From contig NZ_LJCO01000014.1 of NCBI RefSeq assembly GCF_001399675.1, positions 1 to 64,000 on the forward strand: 64,000 nt of DNA. The letters are read 5' to 3'. The position numbers were made by a program, and so were the translations under genes. This DNA comes from Paenalicyclobacillus ferrooxydans (lineage in GTDB: Bacteria > Bacillota > Bacilli > Alicyclobacillales > Alicyclobacillaceae). Shown here piece by piece: positions 43,375 through 53,093 of this stretch. Each line of letters starts with the position of its first letter. The first letter of the stretch is position 1. The notes below the pieces were generated by a model, which was not told the origin of the DNA, ran no database searches, and saw only the letters and a program-made list of their open reading frames with translations.

Positions 43375-44289
43375 ATGTGGGGATGGGCATATAGGAGGTG
43401 TGTCGTTACGGAACTTCGACACCTGGAATACTTCGTGGCGGTAGCAGAAGAGTTGAATTTCGCGAAAGCCGCTTTGCGACTGCAGATGACGCAACCGCCG
43501 CTCAGCCAGCAAATCCTTCAACTCGAACGGGAACTTGGCGTCCAGTTGTTCTTTCGCACCAAACGAAAGGTTGAGTTGACTGCGGCGGGTGCAGTGTTTC
43601 TCGTGGAGGCACGGGCTATCCTAAAACGGGTCGACCACGCTGCAGACCTTGCTCGCCGCGCGGATTCCGGCGAGATCGGGGAACTCTCGATCGGCTTCGT
43701 CGGATCGGCCACCTACGACGTCCTACCCGTCGTCGTACGTGAATATCAGAGACGTTATCCAGGCGTGCATCTGTCCCTGACGGAGATGTCCACACCGCTT
43801 CAAGTCGAGTCATTGGCACGCGGAGATATTGACATTGGCGTCCTGCGCCCGCCGGTTTCAAGCGGCCTCGAAGCCCTCACAGTGCAGTCTGCACGCTGTG
43901 TGCTCGCCATCCCGCAAGGGCATCCGCTTGCGCAATCAGATACGATTTCGCTCCACGACACGGCCACGGTTCCGTACGTGCTCCTGTCGCGGAAGACATG
44001 GGCAGGACTATACGACGATATCGTGAGCCTCTGTAACCAGAGCGGCTTTGCACCAAATATCGCTCAGGAAGCACTCGAGTTTCAGACCGTAATTGGGCTT
44101 GTGGCCGCGGGTATCGGGATTGCATTTGTCCCGCCGTCCTCGCAAAACCTGCACGCCCGTGATGTCGTGTACCGGACAGTGGAGGATGTAGCGCCGATGG
44201 CCGCCATGGGTATTGCGTGGCGGACTGGGGATTCTTCCGCGCTCGTGCGAAACTTCGTCGATATTGGAGCCGCTTGGGAGAAATTCTAG
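43375..44289 (+). CDS. LysR-family regulator, CidR-like
   Basis: This 304-residue regulator has an N-terminal winged helix (LRHLEYFVAVAEELNFAKAALRL) and a LysR effector-binding domain from about residue 100. The true start is unclear. The ATG at 43375 has little ribosome site and adds about 12 residues. A strong AGGAGG at 43393-43398 points to a start near GTC/GTT codons at 43402-43407, where no standard start exists. Divergence from lrgAB suggests it activates those genes, as CidR does in response to acetate or pyruvate metabolism. Confidence 0.85.
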   Translation: MWGWAYRRCVVTELRHLEYFVAVAEELNFAKAALRLQMTQPPLSQQILQLERELGVQLFFRTKRKVELTAAGAVFLVEARAILKRVDHAADLARRADSGEIGELSIGFVGSATYDVLPVVVREYQRRYPGVHLSLTEMSTPLQVESLARGDIDIGVLRPPVSSGLEALTVQSARCVLAIPQGHPLAQSDTISLHDTATVPYVLLSRKTWAGLYDDIVSLCNQSGFAPNIAQEALEFQTVIGLVAAGIGIAFVPPSSQNLHARDVVYRTVEDVAPMAAMGIAWRTGDSSALVRNFVDIGAAWEKF

Positions 44290-44336
44290 AGAGAAACGTT
44301 AGACGCCCGTATCTCAGTCCGTTAGCGTGTAACGAT

Positions 44337-46085
44337 TTAGACAGGGTTCGGTTGCATGGGTAAGATAATCGTAACGGTCGTACCGACCCCCACTTCGCTA
44401 GATATATCAATGCGCCCACGGTGCGCTTGGATGATCTTCTGGCTCACCATGAGCCCTAATCCTGTACCACCATCTTTTGTGGTGTAAAAAGGCTCTCCCA
44501 ATCGGTTAATTGTATCCTGGGAAATGCCAACCCCTTGATCAACCACTTGGATTTCAGCAAATTCTCCTGTCTGTTCCGTCCGTAATGTGATGGTACCGCC
44601 ATTTGTCATCGCCTCGATGGCATTCTTAACGACATTTACTAAAACTTGCTTGAGTTGATTTGGCTCGCAGTTTACCACCGTTTCGTAATGCAGCTCACTG
44701 CGAAATTCCACGTTGTGCAACAGCGTTTGTGCACCCAAAAGGGCTAGTACCTCATGAATCAAACCTTCAATGACAATCGGTTTGGTAACGTAAACTTGAG
44801 GCTTGGCTAACACAAGCAACTCGTCAACGATATTAGAAATACGGTATAACTCGGTCATCATGATGCCGCAATATCGCCTTTCTGTGTCTCCAGCTTTGTA
44901 ATTCAATAGCTGCATGAAACCCTGCACAACGGTTAAGGCATTCCGTATCTCGTGCGCGAAGCCTGCGGCTAGTTGTCCTAAAACAGCTAACTTTTCAGAG
45001 CGGATCAGCATCTCGTCCGTCTTCTGCTTCTCAGTGATATCCTGACACGTTCCGAACAACCGGAGCGGTTCACCAGCCGAATCAAAGTATGCCTGTCCCA
45101 CCACATGTAAAGTGCAAGACTCGCCATCTGGCCGGAGAATACGATATTCAAAATCCAATTCAAGGCCCTGTAAAGCGCGAAGAATGGACTGATGCACTGC
45201 GGCGCGATCGTCAGGATGGACTAAAGAAAGGAAACCTTCATACGTTCCACCAAAATCTGAAGGATGCCGTCCCATAATGGTACATGTTTCGTCAGACCAA
45301 AACAGATCGTTTTTGGCAACATCCCAATCCCAGTGGCCCAGCTTGGCGAGCCTCTGTGCTAATTTGAGATTATCTTTGCTGCGTTTCAGATCCTCTAGTG
45401 ATTGGGTGTACGCCGTAATGTCCTTGATACAACCTAAAACGCTCCGCAGTGTATCTCCTTCCACTTCTAGTTCGCCACGGGCATGAACCCATCGAACCTC
45501 TCCATCCGGTCTTACCACTCGATACTGGACATCATAGACAGTTCCAGAGTCAGCATTGTTCATCGACTGTCGCACCTTTTCGACGTCTCCTGGATGAACA
45601 CATTTATCAAGAAACTCGCGAACGAGGAGATATTCCCGAGGTTCAAGGCCGCAGATGCGGAACATCTCTTCCGACCAGTAAAGCCTTCCACTCCGAATAT
45701 CTCGTTCCCAAGTACCCACCTGTCCTAACTGTTGTGAACGCTCCAGCCGATACTCACTCGTCTTTCTATCCCTGATGTCTCGGATAACGAGCGCAGTTTG
45801 GGCACCATCTAACGGCATCAGTGAAACAAGAACGGGGAACTTGCGTTTGTCTCTGTCATATGCAACCGTTTCGATCTGCGCCTTATGACCACCTAATTTG
45901 GTCACGCTAATCACTCGAGAGACGGGCTGACCCAACATCTCGGTATCTGAGTACCCAAAAATCGTTTCCGCACTTTGGTTCCAATACAGAATGTGCTCTC
46001 CCGAATCAACCACGACAACAGCATCGCTCAGGCTATCTACGATGGAGAAGAACGTATCGGAAGATAGGGCGGATTGGATGTTCAC
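44337..46085 (-). CDS. Multi-PAS sensor histidine kinase
   Basis: This cytosolic kinase of about 582 residues has no membrane segment. It has three PAS domains (about 10-115, 120-230 and 240-355). HisKA follows with His378 in AAGFAHEIRNALTVVQGF, then HATPase with VVKNAIEAM (N box), VVDQGVGIS (G1) and GGTGLGLMVSQK (G2). The FAHEIRNPL-type box with Ala at the final Pro position resembles the sporulation kinases of Bacillus. GGAGG precedes the GTG at 46085. No response regulator gene is adjacent, so its target lies elsewhere, possibly a Spo0F-type phosphorelay. Confidence 0.88.
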   Translation of the reverse strand: MNIQSALSSDTFFSIVDSLSDAVVVVDSGEHILYWNQSAETIFGYSDTEMLGQPVSRVISVTKLGGHKAQIETVAYDRDKRKFPVLVSLMPLDGAQTALVIRDIRDRKTSEYRLERSQQLGQVGTWERDIRSGRLYWSEEMFRICGLEPREYLLVREFLDKCVHPGDVEKVRQSMNNADSGTVYDVQYRVVRPDGEVRWVHARGELEVEGDTLRSVLGCIKDITAYTQSLEDLKRSKDNLKLAQRLAKLGHWDWDVAKNDLFWSDETCTIMGRHPSDFGGTYEGFLSLVHPDDRAAVHQSILRALQGLELDFEYRILRPDGESCTLHVVGQAYFDSAGEPLRLFGTCQDITEKQKTDEMLIRSEKLAVLGQLAAGFAHEIRNALTVVQGFMQLLNYKAGDTERRYCGIMMTELYRISNIVDELLVLAKPQVYVTKPIVIEGLIHEVLALLGAQTLLHNVEFRSELHYETVVNCEPNQLKQVLVNVVKNAIEAMTNGGTITLRTEQTGEFAEIQVVDQGVGISQDTINRLGEPFYTTKDGGTGLGLMVSQKIIQAHRGRIDISSEVGVGTTVTIILPMQPNPV

Positions 46086-46208
46086 AGCACAGCCTCCACA
46101 CAGAGAGTCGGAATTTAAACAAACATGTCTGATAATGTTGAATATAGCGTATTTATACAAATGTGAATAGAGGGATGTTCGGCATAGTGCTAGCCCCGAT
46201 TCAGTGCC

Positions 46209-47204
46209 CTATTTGGCTCCCAAGTCGTTTCGCAACACGATTTTCCCGTGTGCACCCTTTTGGTTGATGATATCAATATGGGCCTGAGCCGCCTTCTCAA
46301 GTGGATACTCCTCGGCGATAACAGGCGTAATTGTTCCAGCCTCGAGCGCCGCAGCAACCCCGTAGATACTTGCCGTGTACTCACAATCAGGTGCATTCCA
46401 GAGCGCCGTGCCAAGGACGTCTGCCTCTTTAATCATGGCCAGTCTTGGCGTTAACTCGACACTTCCCCGGCTCCCAACAACCACGACTCGCCCGTACTGT
46501 GCCAGGACCTTCAAGTCCTCTTCCAGGTTTGCATTCGCCAGCATCTCGACGATTACATCCACTCCGTGTCCATTCGTGAGGGCCGGAATTTTGTCGAGAT
46601 AGCCTTCGCTCGAATGATTCAACACCTCGTGCGCACCGTTTTGGCGAATCAATGCCAACCCATCCGCGGACCCTGCCGTTCCAATCACATGAGCACCGTA
46701 GGCACGTGCAAGCTGAACCGTCAATAGTCCGACGCCCCCGCTTGCCCCGTGTACGAGCACCGTCTCCCCAGGCTGGATTCGAGCTCGCTGAAACAGTGCC
46801 CGGTAGGCAGTCAGACTTGGCACTCCAATGGCAGCACCTTGACTGAAAGATAATGATTCAGGAAGCGGGTGCACTGCATCGGCGTCACAAACAACCATGT
46901 CTGCGTATGTACCCGTATTTCTCTTCGCCAATATCGCAGCCACAAAGATTCTGTCACCGGGGCGCAACCTTGTGACCCCGTCCCCCACCTTGTCCACAAT
47001 CCCCGCACCGTCAAAACCAGGGGTATAGGGCAGGTCCGGTTTTAAAAACGCGTAGGTGCCTGTGCGGATATAGGTCTCCGCAGGGTTAATGCCTGCCGCA
47101 TGGAGACGAACCCGTACTTCGTTCAGACCTGGTTCAGGAACAGGCAAATCTACTACCTGTAAAACGTCTGCCTCACCAAAACTAGACATTTGTATCGCTC
47201 GCAC
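46209..47204 (-). CDS. Quinone oxidoreductase (MDR family)
   Basis: This zinc-independent medium-chain reductase has 331 residues. NPAETYIRTGTYAFLKPDLPYTPGFDGAG is typical of zeta-crystallin/QOR proteins, and the NADPH site VHGASGGVGLLTVQLARAYG lies near residue 150. AAGGAGG precedes the GTG at 47204. It lies downstream of pntB on the same strand but after a terminator-like hairpin. It is a paralogue in type of the gene at 26079-27062, without close similarity in detail. Confidence 0.86.
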   Translation of the reverse strand: MRAIQMSSFGEADVLQVVDLPVPEPGLNEVRVRLHAAGINPAETYIRTGTYAFLKPDLPYTPGFDGAGIVDKVGDGVTRLRPGDRIFVAAILAKRNTGTYADMVVCDADAVHPLPESLSFSQGAAIGVPSLTAYRALFQRARIQPGETVLVHGASGGVGLLTVQLARAYGAHVIGTAGSADGLALIRQNGAHEVLNHSSEGYLDKIPALTNGHGVDVIVEMLANANLEEDLKVLAQYGRVVVVGSRGSVELTPRLAMIKEADVLGTALWNAPDCEYTASIYGVAAALEAGTITPVIAEEYPLEKAAQAHIDIINQKGAHGKIVLRNDLGAK

Positions 47205-47252
47205 AGTTTTTCCTCCTTTGTTATGTCGCGAATGACCCGACTCCTAAGGAAC

Positions 47253-47290
47253 GCACAGTGCCAGAAGCAAATAACCCTCTGGGACTGTGC
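47253..47290 (-). terminator. Hairpin between pntB and the oxidoreductase
   Basis: GCACAGTnCCAGA pairs with TCTGGnACTGTGC, one mismatch, around a 12-base loop. A short T-containing stretch follows on the minus strand. It lies 56 bases past the pntB stop. Confidence 0.6.
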
Positions 47291-47345
47291 GCCTTGGTTT
47301 CCTCAATCAAATATACACCAGCGCTCGTAACAGCTCACGAGGACG

Positions 47346-48773
47346 TTACGATATCTTGGCTGCTGCCTCCGCGCCAATCGCATTCAGAACAGCCTGAACG
47401 GACGTTTTTGCATCGCCGAAGCACATGGATGTATTCTCTTTGAAGAAGAGTGGGTTTTGAACACCGGAATACCCGGTATTCATCGAACGCTTGAAGACGA
47501 CTACATTTTGTGCCTTCCATACTTCAAGCACAGGCATACCGGCAATTGGACTCGAGGGAACCTCTTGCGCAGAAGGGTTCACGGTGTCATTCGCGCCGAT
47601 CACAAGCACGGTATCTGTCTCCGGGAAGTCATCATTAATTTCATCCATTTCCAGCACAATATCATATGGAACCTTTGCCTCGGCCAAAAGAACGTTCATA
47701 TGACCCGGCAAACGACCTGCAACCGGATGAATGCCAAAGCGGACATTGATCCCCATGCCGCGAAGTGCTCTCGTGATTTCAGCGACTGGGTACTGAGCCT
47801 GCGCCACAGCCATTCCATAACCCGGCGTAATAATCACGGAAGTGGATTGTTTCAGCATTTCTGCAACGTCTTCCGGACTGATTTCGCGGTACTCACCCAT
47901 CTCGTCATCACTTGTGAGAGCGGCGCCTTCATTGCCAAACCCGCCAAGTATCACGGAAATAAAGGAGCGGTTCATCGCTTTACACATAATATAGGAAAGG
48001 ATGGCCCCAGAAGACCCTACTAAAGCTCCGGTAACAATGAGCAGATTATTGGATAGCATAAAGCCGGCCGCAGCGGCTGCCCAGCCTGAATACGAGTTCA
48101 ACATCGAGATCACGACGGGCATATCCGCTCCACCAATGGATGCAACCAGGTGTAAGCCAAAGAATAAAGCGATAACCGTCATGACAGACAGGTAAATCAA
48201 CGCACTGCCGGTTCCACCCGTTACGATAAACAACACCATCAAGACAACGGATGCAATCACAGCTGCCAGGTTCAGCTTGTGCTTGTGCGGAAGCGAAAGT
48301 GCCCTGGAGTTGATTAAGCCATGCAGCTTCCCAAACGCCACAACTGACCCGGTAAACGTAACTGCCCCGATGAAAATCCCGAGGACAATTTCAGTCAACT
48401 GAATATTCAAGACAGCCCCGCGTGTTGTTGCCTCGACACCGGTGTAAATCCGAATGAAGTTGTTATAACCGACAAGGACTGCTGCCAGTCCGACAAAGCT
48501 GTGCAGAATGGCTACCAACTCAGGCATTTGTGTCATTTCTACTTTCAGCGCCAACCGAATGCCAATGAAGGCTCCAATCAGCAGCGCAACAGCGATGTAA
48601 ATATAACTGTGGACATTAACGCTGAGAATGGTGGCCACTAAGGCGATTCCCATCCCAACCATGCCAAATTTATTTCCGTTTCTAGCCGTTTCTTGTTTTG
48701 ACAGATTCGCTAGACTCAAGATAAACAAGAGTGCTGCAATCACGTATGCAGCTGTTACTAAACCTGTAGACAC
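47346..48773 (-). CDS. pntB: Proton-translocating NAD(P) transhydrogenase, beta subunit
   Basis: This membrane subunit of 475 residues carries about nine helices and the C-terminal NADP-binding domain [24 protein letters not shown] and [22 protein letters not shown] are visible there, followed by [17 protein letters not shown]. It works with PntA to couple proton entry to hydride transfer from NADH to NADP+. Its start is directly after the pntA stop, with no spacing, so the two are co-transcribed. Confidence 0.95.
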   Translation of the reverse strand: MSTGLVTAAYVIAALLFILSLANLSKQETARNGNKFGMVGMGIALVATILSVNVHSYIYIAVALLIGAFIGIRLALKVEMTQMPELVAILHSFVGLAAVLVGYNNFIRIYTGVEATTRGAVLNIQLTEIVLGIFIGAVTFTGSVVAFGKLHGLINSRALSLPHKHKLNLAAVIASVVLMVLFIVTGGTGSALIYLSVMTVIALFFGLHLVASIGGADMPVVISMLNSYSGWAAAAAGFMLSNNLLIVTGALVGSSGAILSYIMCKAMNRSFISVILGGFGNEGAALTSDDEMGEYREISPEDVAEMLKQSTSVIITPGYGMAVAQAQYPVAEITRALRGMGINVRFGIHPVAGRLPGHMNVLLAEAKVPYDIVLEMDEINDDFPETDTVLVIGANDTVNPSAQEVPSSPIAGMPVLEVWKAQNVVVFKRSMNTGYSGVQNPLFFKENTSMCFGDAKTSVQAVLNAIGAEAAAKIS

Positions 48774-50333
48774 TTAGCGCCCCCCCTGTTCTTTGCTAAA
48801 CATTTTTAACATCCGTTGGGTGACCGTAAAGCCGCCGAAAATGTTCACAGATGCGATTAAGATACCAACGAAGGAGATAATTTTGACTGACATGATAGGA
48901 CTGCCGACCTGTAACAATGCACCGGTCAAGATAATCCCCGAGATGGCATTTGTCACAGACATGAGCGGCGTATGCAAGGAATGCGTGACATTCCAGACCA
49001 CGTAGTAGCCCACCACCACAGCCAGTGCAAACACGGTGAAGTGAGCTAAGAACTCTGGCGGAGATACATAACTGATAAGCCCAAACAGCAGAATTCCGGC
49101 AACTCCAAAGATGTATTTAAGATTCGAAGGCTTTTTCTCTGCCTTCGCTGTTGAGTCAGACGTCTCCACTTTCTCATTTGCCGATGTTTTCGGGGCAGCC
49201 GAGACGCTAATCGGCGGAGGAGGAAACGTGATGTCACCGTTGTGAATCACACTCATATTACGCAGGACCACGTCATCAAAATTGATGTCGATGTTCCCAT
49301 CCTTTTCTTTGCAAAGCAATTTCGCCAGATTCAGTAGATTTGTCGCATACATTTCTGACGATTGACCAGGCAGTCGTGCAGGAAGGTCGGTATAACCAAC
49401 AACCTTTACGCCCGAGTCTGTCACGTGGAGTTCCCCAGGCACCGTGTACTCACAGTTTCCGCCAGCCGCAGCGGCCATATCAATAATCACAGAACCTGGT
49501 TTCATACTGTCTACCATGTCTTTGGTAATCAGCTTCGGTGCCGGTCTTCCAGGGATGAGTGCCGTCGTGATGATGATGTCGACTTCTTTCGCCTGTTGTG
49601 CAAACAGCGCCATCTCAGCTTTAATAAACTCATCCGACATGACCTTGGCATAACCGCCAGACGTCGAGCCGTCTTCATCACTTTCAAAATTCAGCTTCAG
49701 GAATTGACCACCCATGGATTCGATTTGTTCGGCCACTTCAAGACGTGTATCGAATGCACGAACCATTGCCCCCAGTGAATTGGCAGTTCCAATCGCAGCC
49801 AAACCAGCGACCCCAGCACCAATGACCAGAACCTTTGCGGGAGGTACTTTCCCGGCGGCCGTAATCTGCCCTGCAAAGAAACGGCCAAACAGATGCGTTG
49901 CTTCCACAACCGCTCTGTAGCCCCCAATGTTCGCCATCGAGGAGAGCGCATCCATCGACTGCGCTCGCGAAATCCTTGGCACCATATCCATCGCCAAGAC
50001 GTTGATGTTCTTTTCAGAAAGTCGTTTCACTAACTCTGGATTCTGTGCTGGATACAAGAAACTTACGAACGTACATCCGTCTTGAATCTTCGTGACTTCT
50101 GTTTCACTTGGCGGATTCACCTTGTAGATGAGATCCGATTCCCAAACCACACTGTCGTTCACGACTTCTGCTCCTGCTGCAGCGTACATCGCATCAGTGA
50201 AACTCGCCAGCGCACCCGCACCAGATTCAACCGCAACTTCGAATCCCAGTTTCCTCAACTGGTCGACGGTTTTTGGGGTTGCTGCAACCCTTGTTTCGCC
50301 AGATAGGCTTTCTTTCGGTATACCAATTCTCAC
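48774..50333 (-). CDS. pntA: Proton-translocating NAD(P) transhydrogenase, alpha subunit
   Basis: This 519-residue protein has the fused form found in E. coli. NAD-binding domain I (about 1-370) resembles alanine dehydrogenase, with [37 protein letters not shown] and [13 protein letters not shown] linker rich in Ser, Ala and Lys follows, then four membrane helices (from about 415). Many Bacillota split this into two genes, so the fusion is of note. The GTG at 50333 has GGAG about 11 bases upstream. Confidence 0.95.
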   Translation of the reverse strand: MRIGIPKESLSGETRVAATPKTVDQLRKLGFEVAVESGAGALASFTDAMYAAAGAEVVNDSVVWESDLIYKVNPPSETEVTKIQDGCTFVSFLYPAQNPELVKRLSEKNINVLAMDMVPRISRAQSMDALSSMANIGGYRAVVEATHLFGRFFAGQITAAGKVPPAKVLVIGAGVAGLAAIGTANSLGAMVRAFDTRLEVAEQIESMGGQFLKLNFESDEDGSTSGGYAKVMSDEFIKAEMALFAQQAKEVDIIITTALIPGRPAPKLITKDMVDSMKPGSVIIDMAAAAGGNCEYTVPGELHVTDSGVKVVGYTDLPARLPGQSSEMYATNLLNLAKLLCKEKDGNIDINFDDVVLRNMSVIHNGDITFPPPPISVSAAPKTSANEKVETSDSTAKAEKKPSNLKYIFGVAGILLFGLISYVSPPEFLAHFTVFALAVVVGYYVVWNVTHSLHTPLMSVTNAISGIILTGALLQVGSPIMSVKIISFVGILIASVNIFGGFTVTQRMLKMFSKEQGGR

Positions 50334-50748
50334 ACCATCTCAACTCCAACTTCTTAGGCATTTATCTTGATGTCAAATTGTAACCGAAAAATAAATTACA
50401 AATCAAACTTTTTAGAACATTCACGCATAAAAAGTGACTTGATTCTAGATTTGCCTAGTACTTTAACCGCACAAATCACCCAAAACGTGGACACCTTGTC
50501 ATAGCCCATCTGCCCAGTCCACGAAGGCACATCTGTCTTCCGTACATATCAACGGGACGTTCACACAAGGTATGTGCCGCTACGGGTTTACTGTGCGGTC
50601 ATAAACTAAGGCGTGCCGAAACAATACAAGAACTCGTTGAAAATCATACCCTTTCGCAGATAACTCCGGATAACTGAGGGATAGTTTGCCACCGAAGGAA
50701 AAACCCGAAGACCTCGTAAGAGGCACAATTGAGCGCTGGAGGACAAAC
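50334..50748. other. Leader region of the first glycosyltransferase
   Basis: Positions about 50500-50690 resemble 60080-60290 before the second glycosyltransferase (shared CATAAACTAAGGCGTGCC, ACACAAGG and GCAGATAAC blocks). Positions about 50717-50748 instead resemble the 3' end of that gene next to the third (shared AGGCACAA and TGAGCGC blocks before GGAGG). The stretch is thus a fusion of two parts of the duplicated module. The pntA promoter must also lie near 50340-50420. Confidence 0.65.
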
Positions 50749-51465
50749 ATGGAGAATAATGGACTACTTTCACAAGGTGTTTCCATTATGACTTGCACAA
50801 AGAGAGCCGGTTATATCCAACATCTGTTGAATAATTACAGTAGACAGATGTGGCCCCAAAAAGAACTCATCGTTATTTTAAACAATGACCAACTAAGTCT
50901 AAATCGATATAGACGAGCAGCTAAACGGTACAAGAATGTTTCCATCTATCAATTGCCGCAGGGCTGGTCCCTTGGCAGGTGCCTCAACTTCGCGGTTCGT
51001 AAATCAAAGTACAATTATGTTGCGAAGTTTGATGATGACGACTACTATGCCCCGCGATACATCTCAGAGACCATGCGAGCTTTTCGACGCGCCAAAGCTG
51101 CGGTAGTAGGCAAACTTACGATATATACGTATCTGCAACATCGCAAACTGTTGCTTCTACGGTATCCAAACAAGGAAAACCGATATGTCCATCGTATTGG
51201 AGGTGGAACAATCGCATTCAAGAAGTCGGTGTTTCAATTCGCCAAGTTTCCGGATGTCTCCCTAGGTGAAGATGTTGGCTTCCAACAACGGTGTAGAGCG
51301 AACGGATGTAAGATTTACTCAACGAGCCGGTATAACTTCGTGGGCGTAAGAAGACAGAACAACAGTGGTCATACATGGAAAGTGTCCGATAGACAGCTCA
51401 TGGCAAACAGCAGAATCGTCGCGAAGACCACAGATTACCGACCATTCGCGGAGCGTCCCACCTGA
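50749..51465 (+). CDS. Small glycosyltransferase, GT-A fold (paralogue 1)
   Basis: This 238-residue protein of GT2 type opens with GVSIMTCTKRAGYIQHLLNN. A KFDDDDYYAPRYI block near residue 112 follows, with the Asp residues that bind the sugar nucleotide and metal, then GGGTIAFKKSVF and LGEDVGFQQRC, an acceptor-site Glu-Asp. No membrane segment. GGAGG precedes the ATG at 50749; an in-frame ATG at 50686 lies in the leader. It is about 80% identical by eye to the gene at 61033-61749. The acceptor is unknown. Confidence 0.82.
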   Translation: MENNGLLSQGVSIMTCTKRAGYIQHLLNNYSRQMWPQKELIVILNNDQLSLNRYRRAAKRYKNVSIYQLPQGWSLGRCLNFAVRKSKYNYVAKFDDDDYYAPRYISETMRAFRRAKAAVVGKLTIYTYLQHRKLLLLRYPNKENRYVHRIGGGTIAFKKSVFQFAKFPDVSLGEDVGFQQRCRANGCKIYSTSRYNFVGVRRQNNSGHTWKVSDRQLMANSRIVAKTTDYRPFAERPT

Positions 51466-51538
51466 GCTGAGAATGCCAAGGTTACGCATACCCAGCCGAG
51501 TCCTACTGGCAACGCGTATGCAAGGCGCACAAATGGCA

Positions 51539-51562
51539 AGGTGCCCGCAACTGCGGGCACCT
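51539..51562. terminator. Terminator between the glycosyltransferase and livF
   Basis: AGGTGCCCGC pairs perfectly with GCGGGCACCT around AACT. It lies between convergent genes, with only a short T-run. Confidence 0.7.
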
Positions 51563-51681
51563 CTTGGAAGCGTCGAATGACACCGTTGTCTGTAAGACGG
51601 ATGCGGCACACCTGCAAATGATACGTAAACACCAGCAACCACTTGGCGTTTATACCGCTCCTCGTTTTACTTTCTGCTCCG

Positions 51682-52392
51682 TCAATGTACACCGAAATAC
51701 GCTTTGCTGATGGCGTCACTCTCTTGAAGTTCCGCTACCGTACCGGTGAAGGTGATTTCTCCGCCATCCAGGACGAAAACGTGATCCGCGATGTCGAGAA
51801 ATTTCACGTTTTGCTCAGCGATTAAGAACGCGGAGCCAAACTCCTTTTTAAATTCCTTGACCAGCGAGATGACCTGATTCACAAAAAGTGGTGACAGCCC
51901 TGCGGAGGGTTCATCCATTAGCACCAACTTCGGCTGACTGATGAGCGCCCGCGCCATGCCCAGCATCTTTCGTTGTCCACCGCTGAGACTGCCTGCGAGT
52001 TCCTTCCTCTTTTCTTTGAGATCAGGGAATTTTTCATACATGTAGGCCACTTTATCTTTCAAGTCACTGTGATGCAGAAAGAATCCACCGAGCTTTAGAT
52101 TTTCGTGGATACTCAAGTTTGGTAGAACGCCGAACTCGGAAAAATAGGCAATACCTTTGCGAATCTTCGCTTCAGGTTTATCTTTTGTAACATTGTTCCC
52201 GTCGATGAAGACTTCCCCGCTCATTGGAGAAATGATACCGAGTGTGGACTTCAGCAGTGTTGTTTTTCCCGCACCATTTGCCCCCAACAGGACAGCGGTG
52301 ACCCCCTGGTCCACGGACAAAGACACACGATTCAAAACCTGCATCCCTTCGTAGCCGGAAGAGAGGCTTTGAATAGATAAAATTTCACTCAT
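51682..52392 (-). CDS. livF: Branched-chain-type ABC transporter ATPase (LivF)
   Basis: This ABC ATPase of 236 residues has Walker A GANGAGKTTL (about 38-47), the signature LSGGQRKMLGMARALIS and Walker B LVLMDEPSAGL. The short coupling region fits the LivF group. The start overlaps the livG stop by four bases. It is the last gene of the liv operon, with a terminator hairpin about 120 bases downstream. Confidence 0.92.
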   Translation of the reverse strand: MSEILSIQSLSSGYEGMQVLNRVSLSVDQGVTAVLLGANGAGKTTLLKSTLGIISPMSGEVFIDGNNVTKDKPEAKIRKGIAYFSEFGVLPNLSIHENLKLGGFFLHHSDLKDKVAYMYEKFPDLKEKRKELAGSLSGGQRKMLGMARALISQPKLVLMDEPSAGLSPLFVNQVISLVKEFKKEFGSAFLIAEQNVKFLDIADHVFVLDGGEITFTGTVAELQESDAISKAYFGVH

Positions 52393-53093
52393 ACCGCGTC
52401 ACCTCCCAAGTAAACTTGATTGACGAGCGGGTCTTTTGAAGCACTCTCGAGATCTCCTTCAAAAATTTGCTTTCCTGCGTTCATGACAATGACGCGTTTG
52501 GTGAGTGCATGCACAAAGCTGAGCAAATGCTCAACCACGATAATGGAAACGCCTTGCTCGCTTAAATGCAACAACTTCGTCGTCATGGATTCGGTTTCTT
52601 CAGGGTTTAACCCGGCGGCCAATTCATCCACAAGCAGCAACTTCGGACCTGTCGCAAGTGCACGAGCTAAGTCAAGCGTCTTTTGTTGAGCAGTGTTGAG
52701 CGTTCCTGCGTTTCGCCCCATGATGCCTTGAAGTTCCAAAAATTCTACCGGATCAACTTGCGGCTTGTGCTTTGCATGGGCCAACGCAACGTCAATGTTT
52801 TCTTTAACCGTCAGTGAATGAAAACACTTCGGTATTTGGTACGTTCGATTGATGCCGATGTTTGAAATCTTATAGGAAGGCATTGTATGAATCATTTTGC
52901 CGTCAAATTCGACCGTTCCGCCATCAGCAGCGTAAATCCCAGAAAGTACATTGATACATGTCGTTTTTCCGGAACCATTTGGGCCTACGAGCCCCAAAAT
53001 TTCTCCCTGCTTCAATTCAAAAGAGAGACCGTTCACGGCGTAAAACCCACCAAACCGCTTAGAAATTTGGTCGACTTTCAAGAACGCGCCCAT
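52389..53093 (-). CDS. livG: Branched-chain-type ABC transporter ATPase (LivG)
   Basis: This ABC ATPase of 234 residues has Walker A GPNGSGKTTCINVLSG. Its signature motif is unusual (LNTAQQKTLDLARAL, lacking LSGGQ). Walker B is LLLVDELAAGLNPEE, where Leu follows the catalytic Glu in place of Pro. LivG proteins often have weak signatures, so it may still work with LivF as a heterodimer. GGAGG precedes the ATG at 53093, which overlaps the end of livM by 35 bases. Confidence 0.9.
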   Translation of the reverse strand: MGAFLKVDQISKRFGGFYAVNGLSFELKQGEILGLVGPNGSGKTTCINVLSGIYAADGGTVEFDGKMIHTMPSYKISNIGINRTYQIPKCFHSLTVKENIDVALAHAKHKPQVDPVEFLELQGIMGRNAGTLNTAQQKTLDLARALATGPKLLLVDELAAGLNPEETESMTTKLLHLSEQGVSIIVVEHLLSFVHALTKRVIVMNAGKQIFEGDLESASKDPLVNQVYLGGDAV

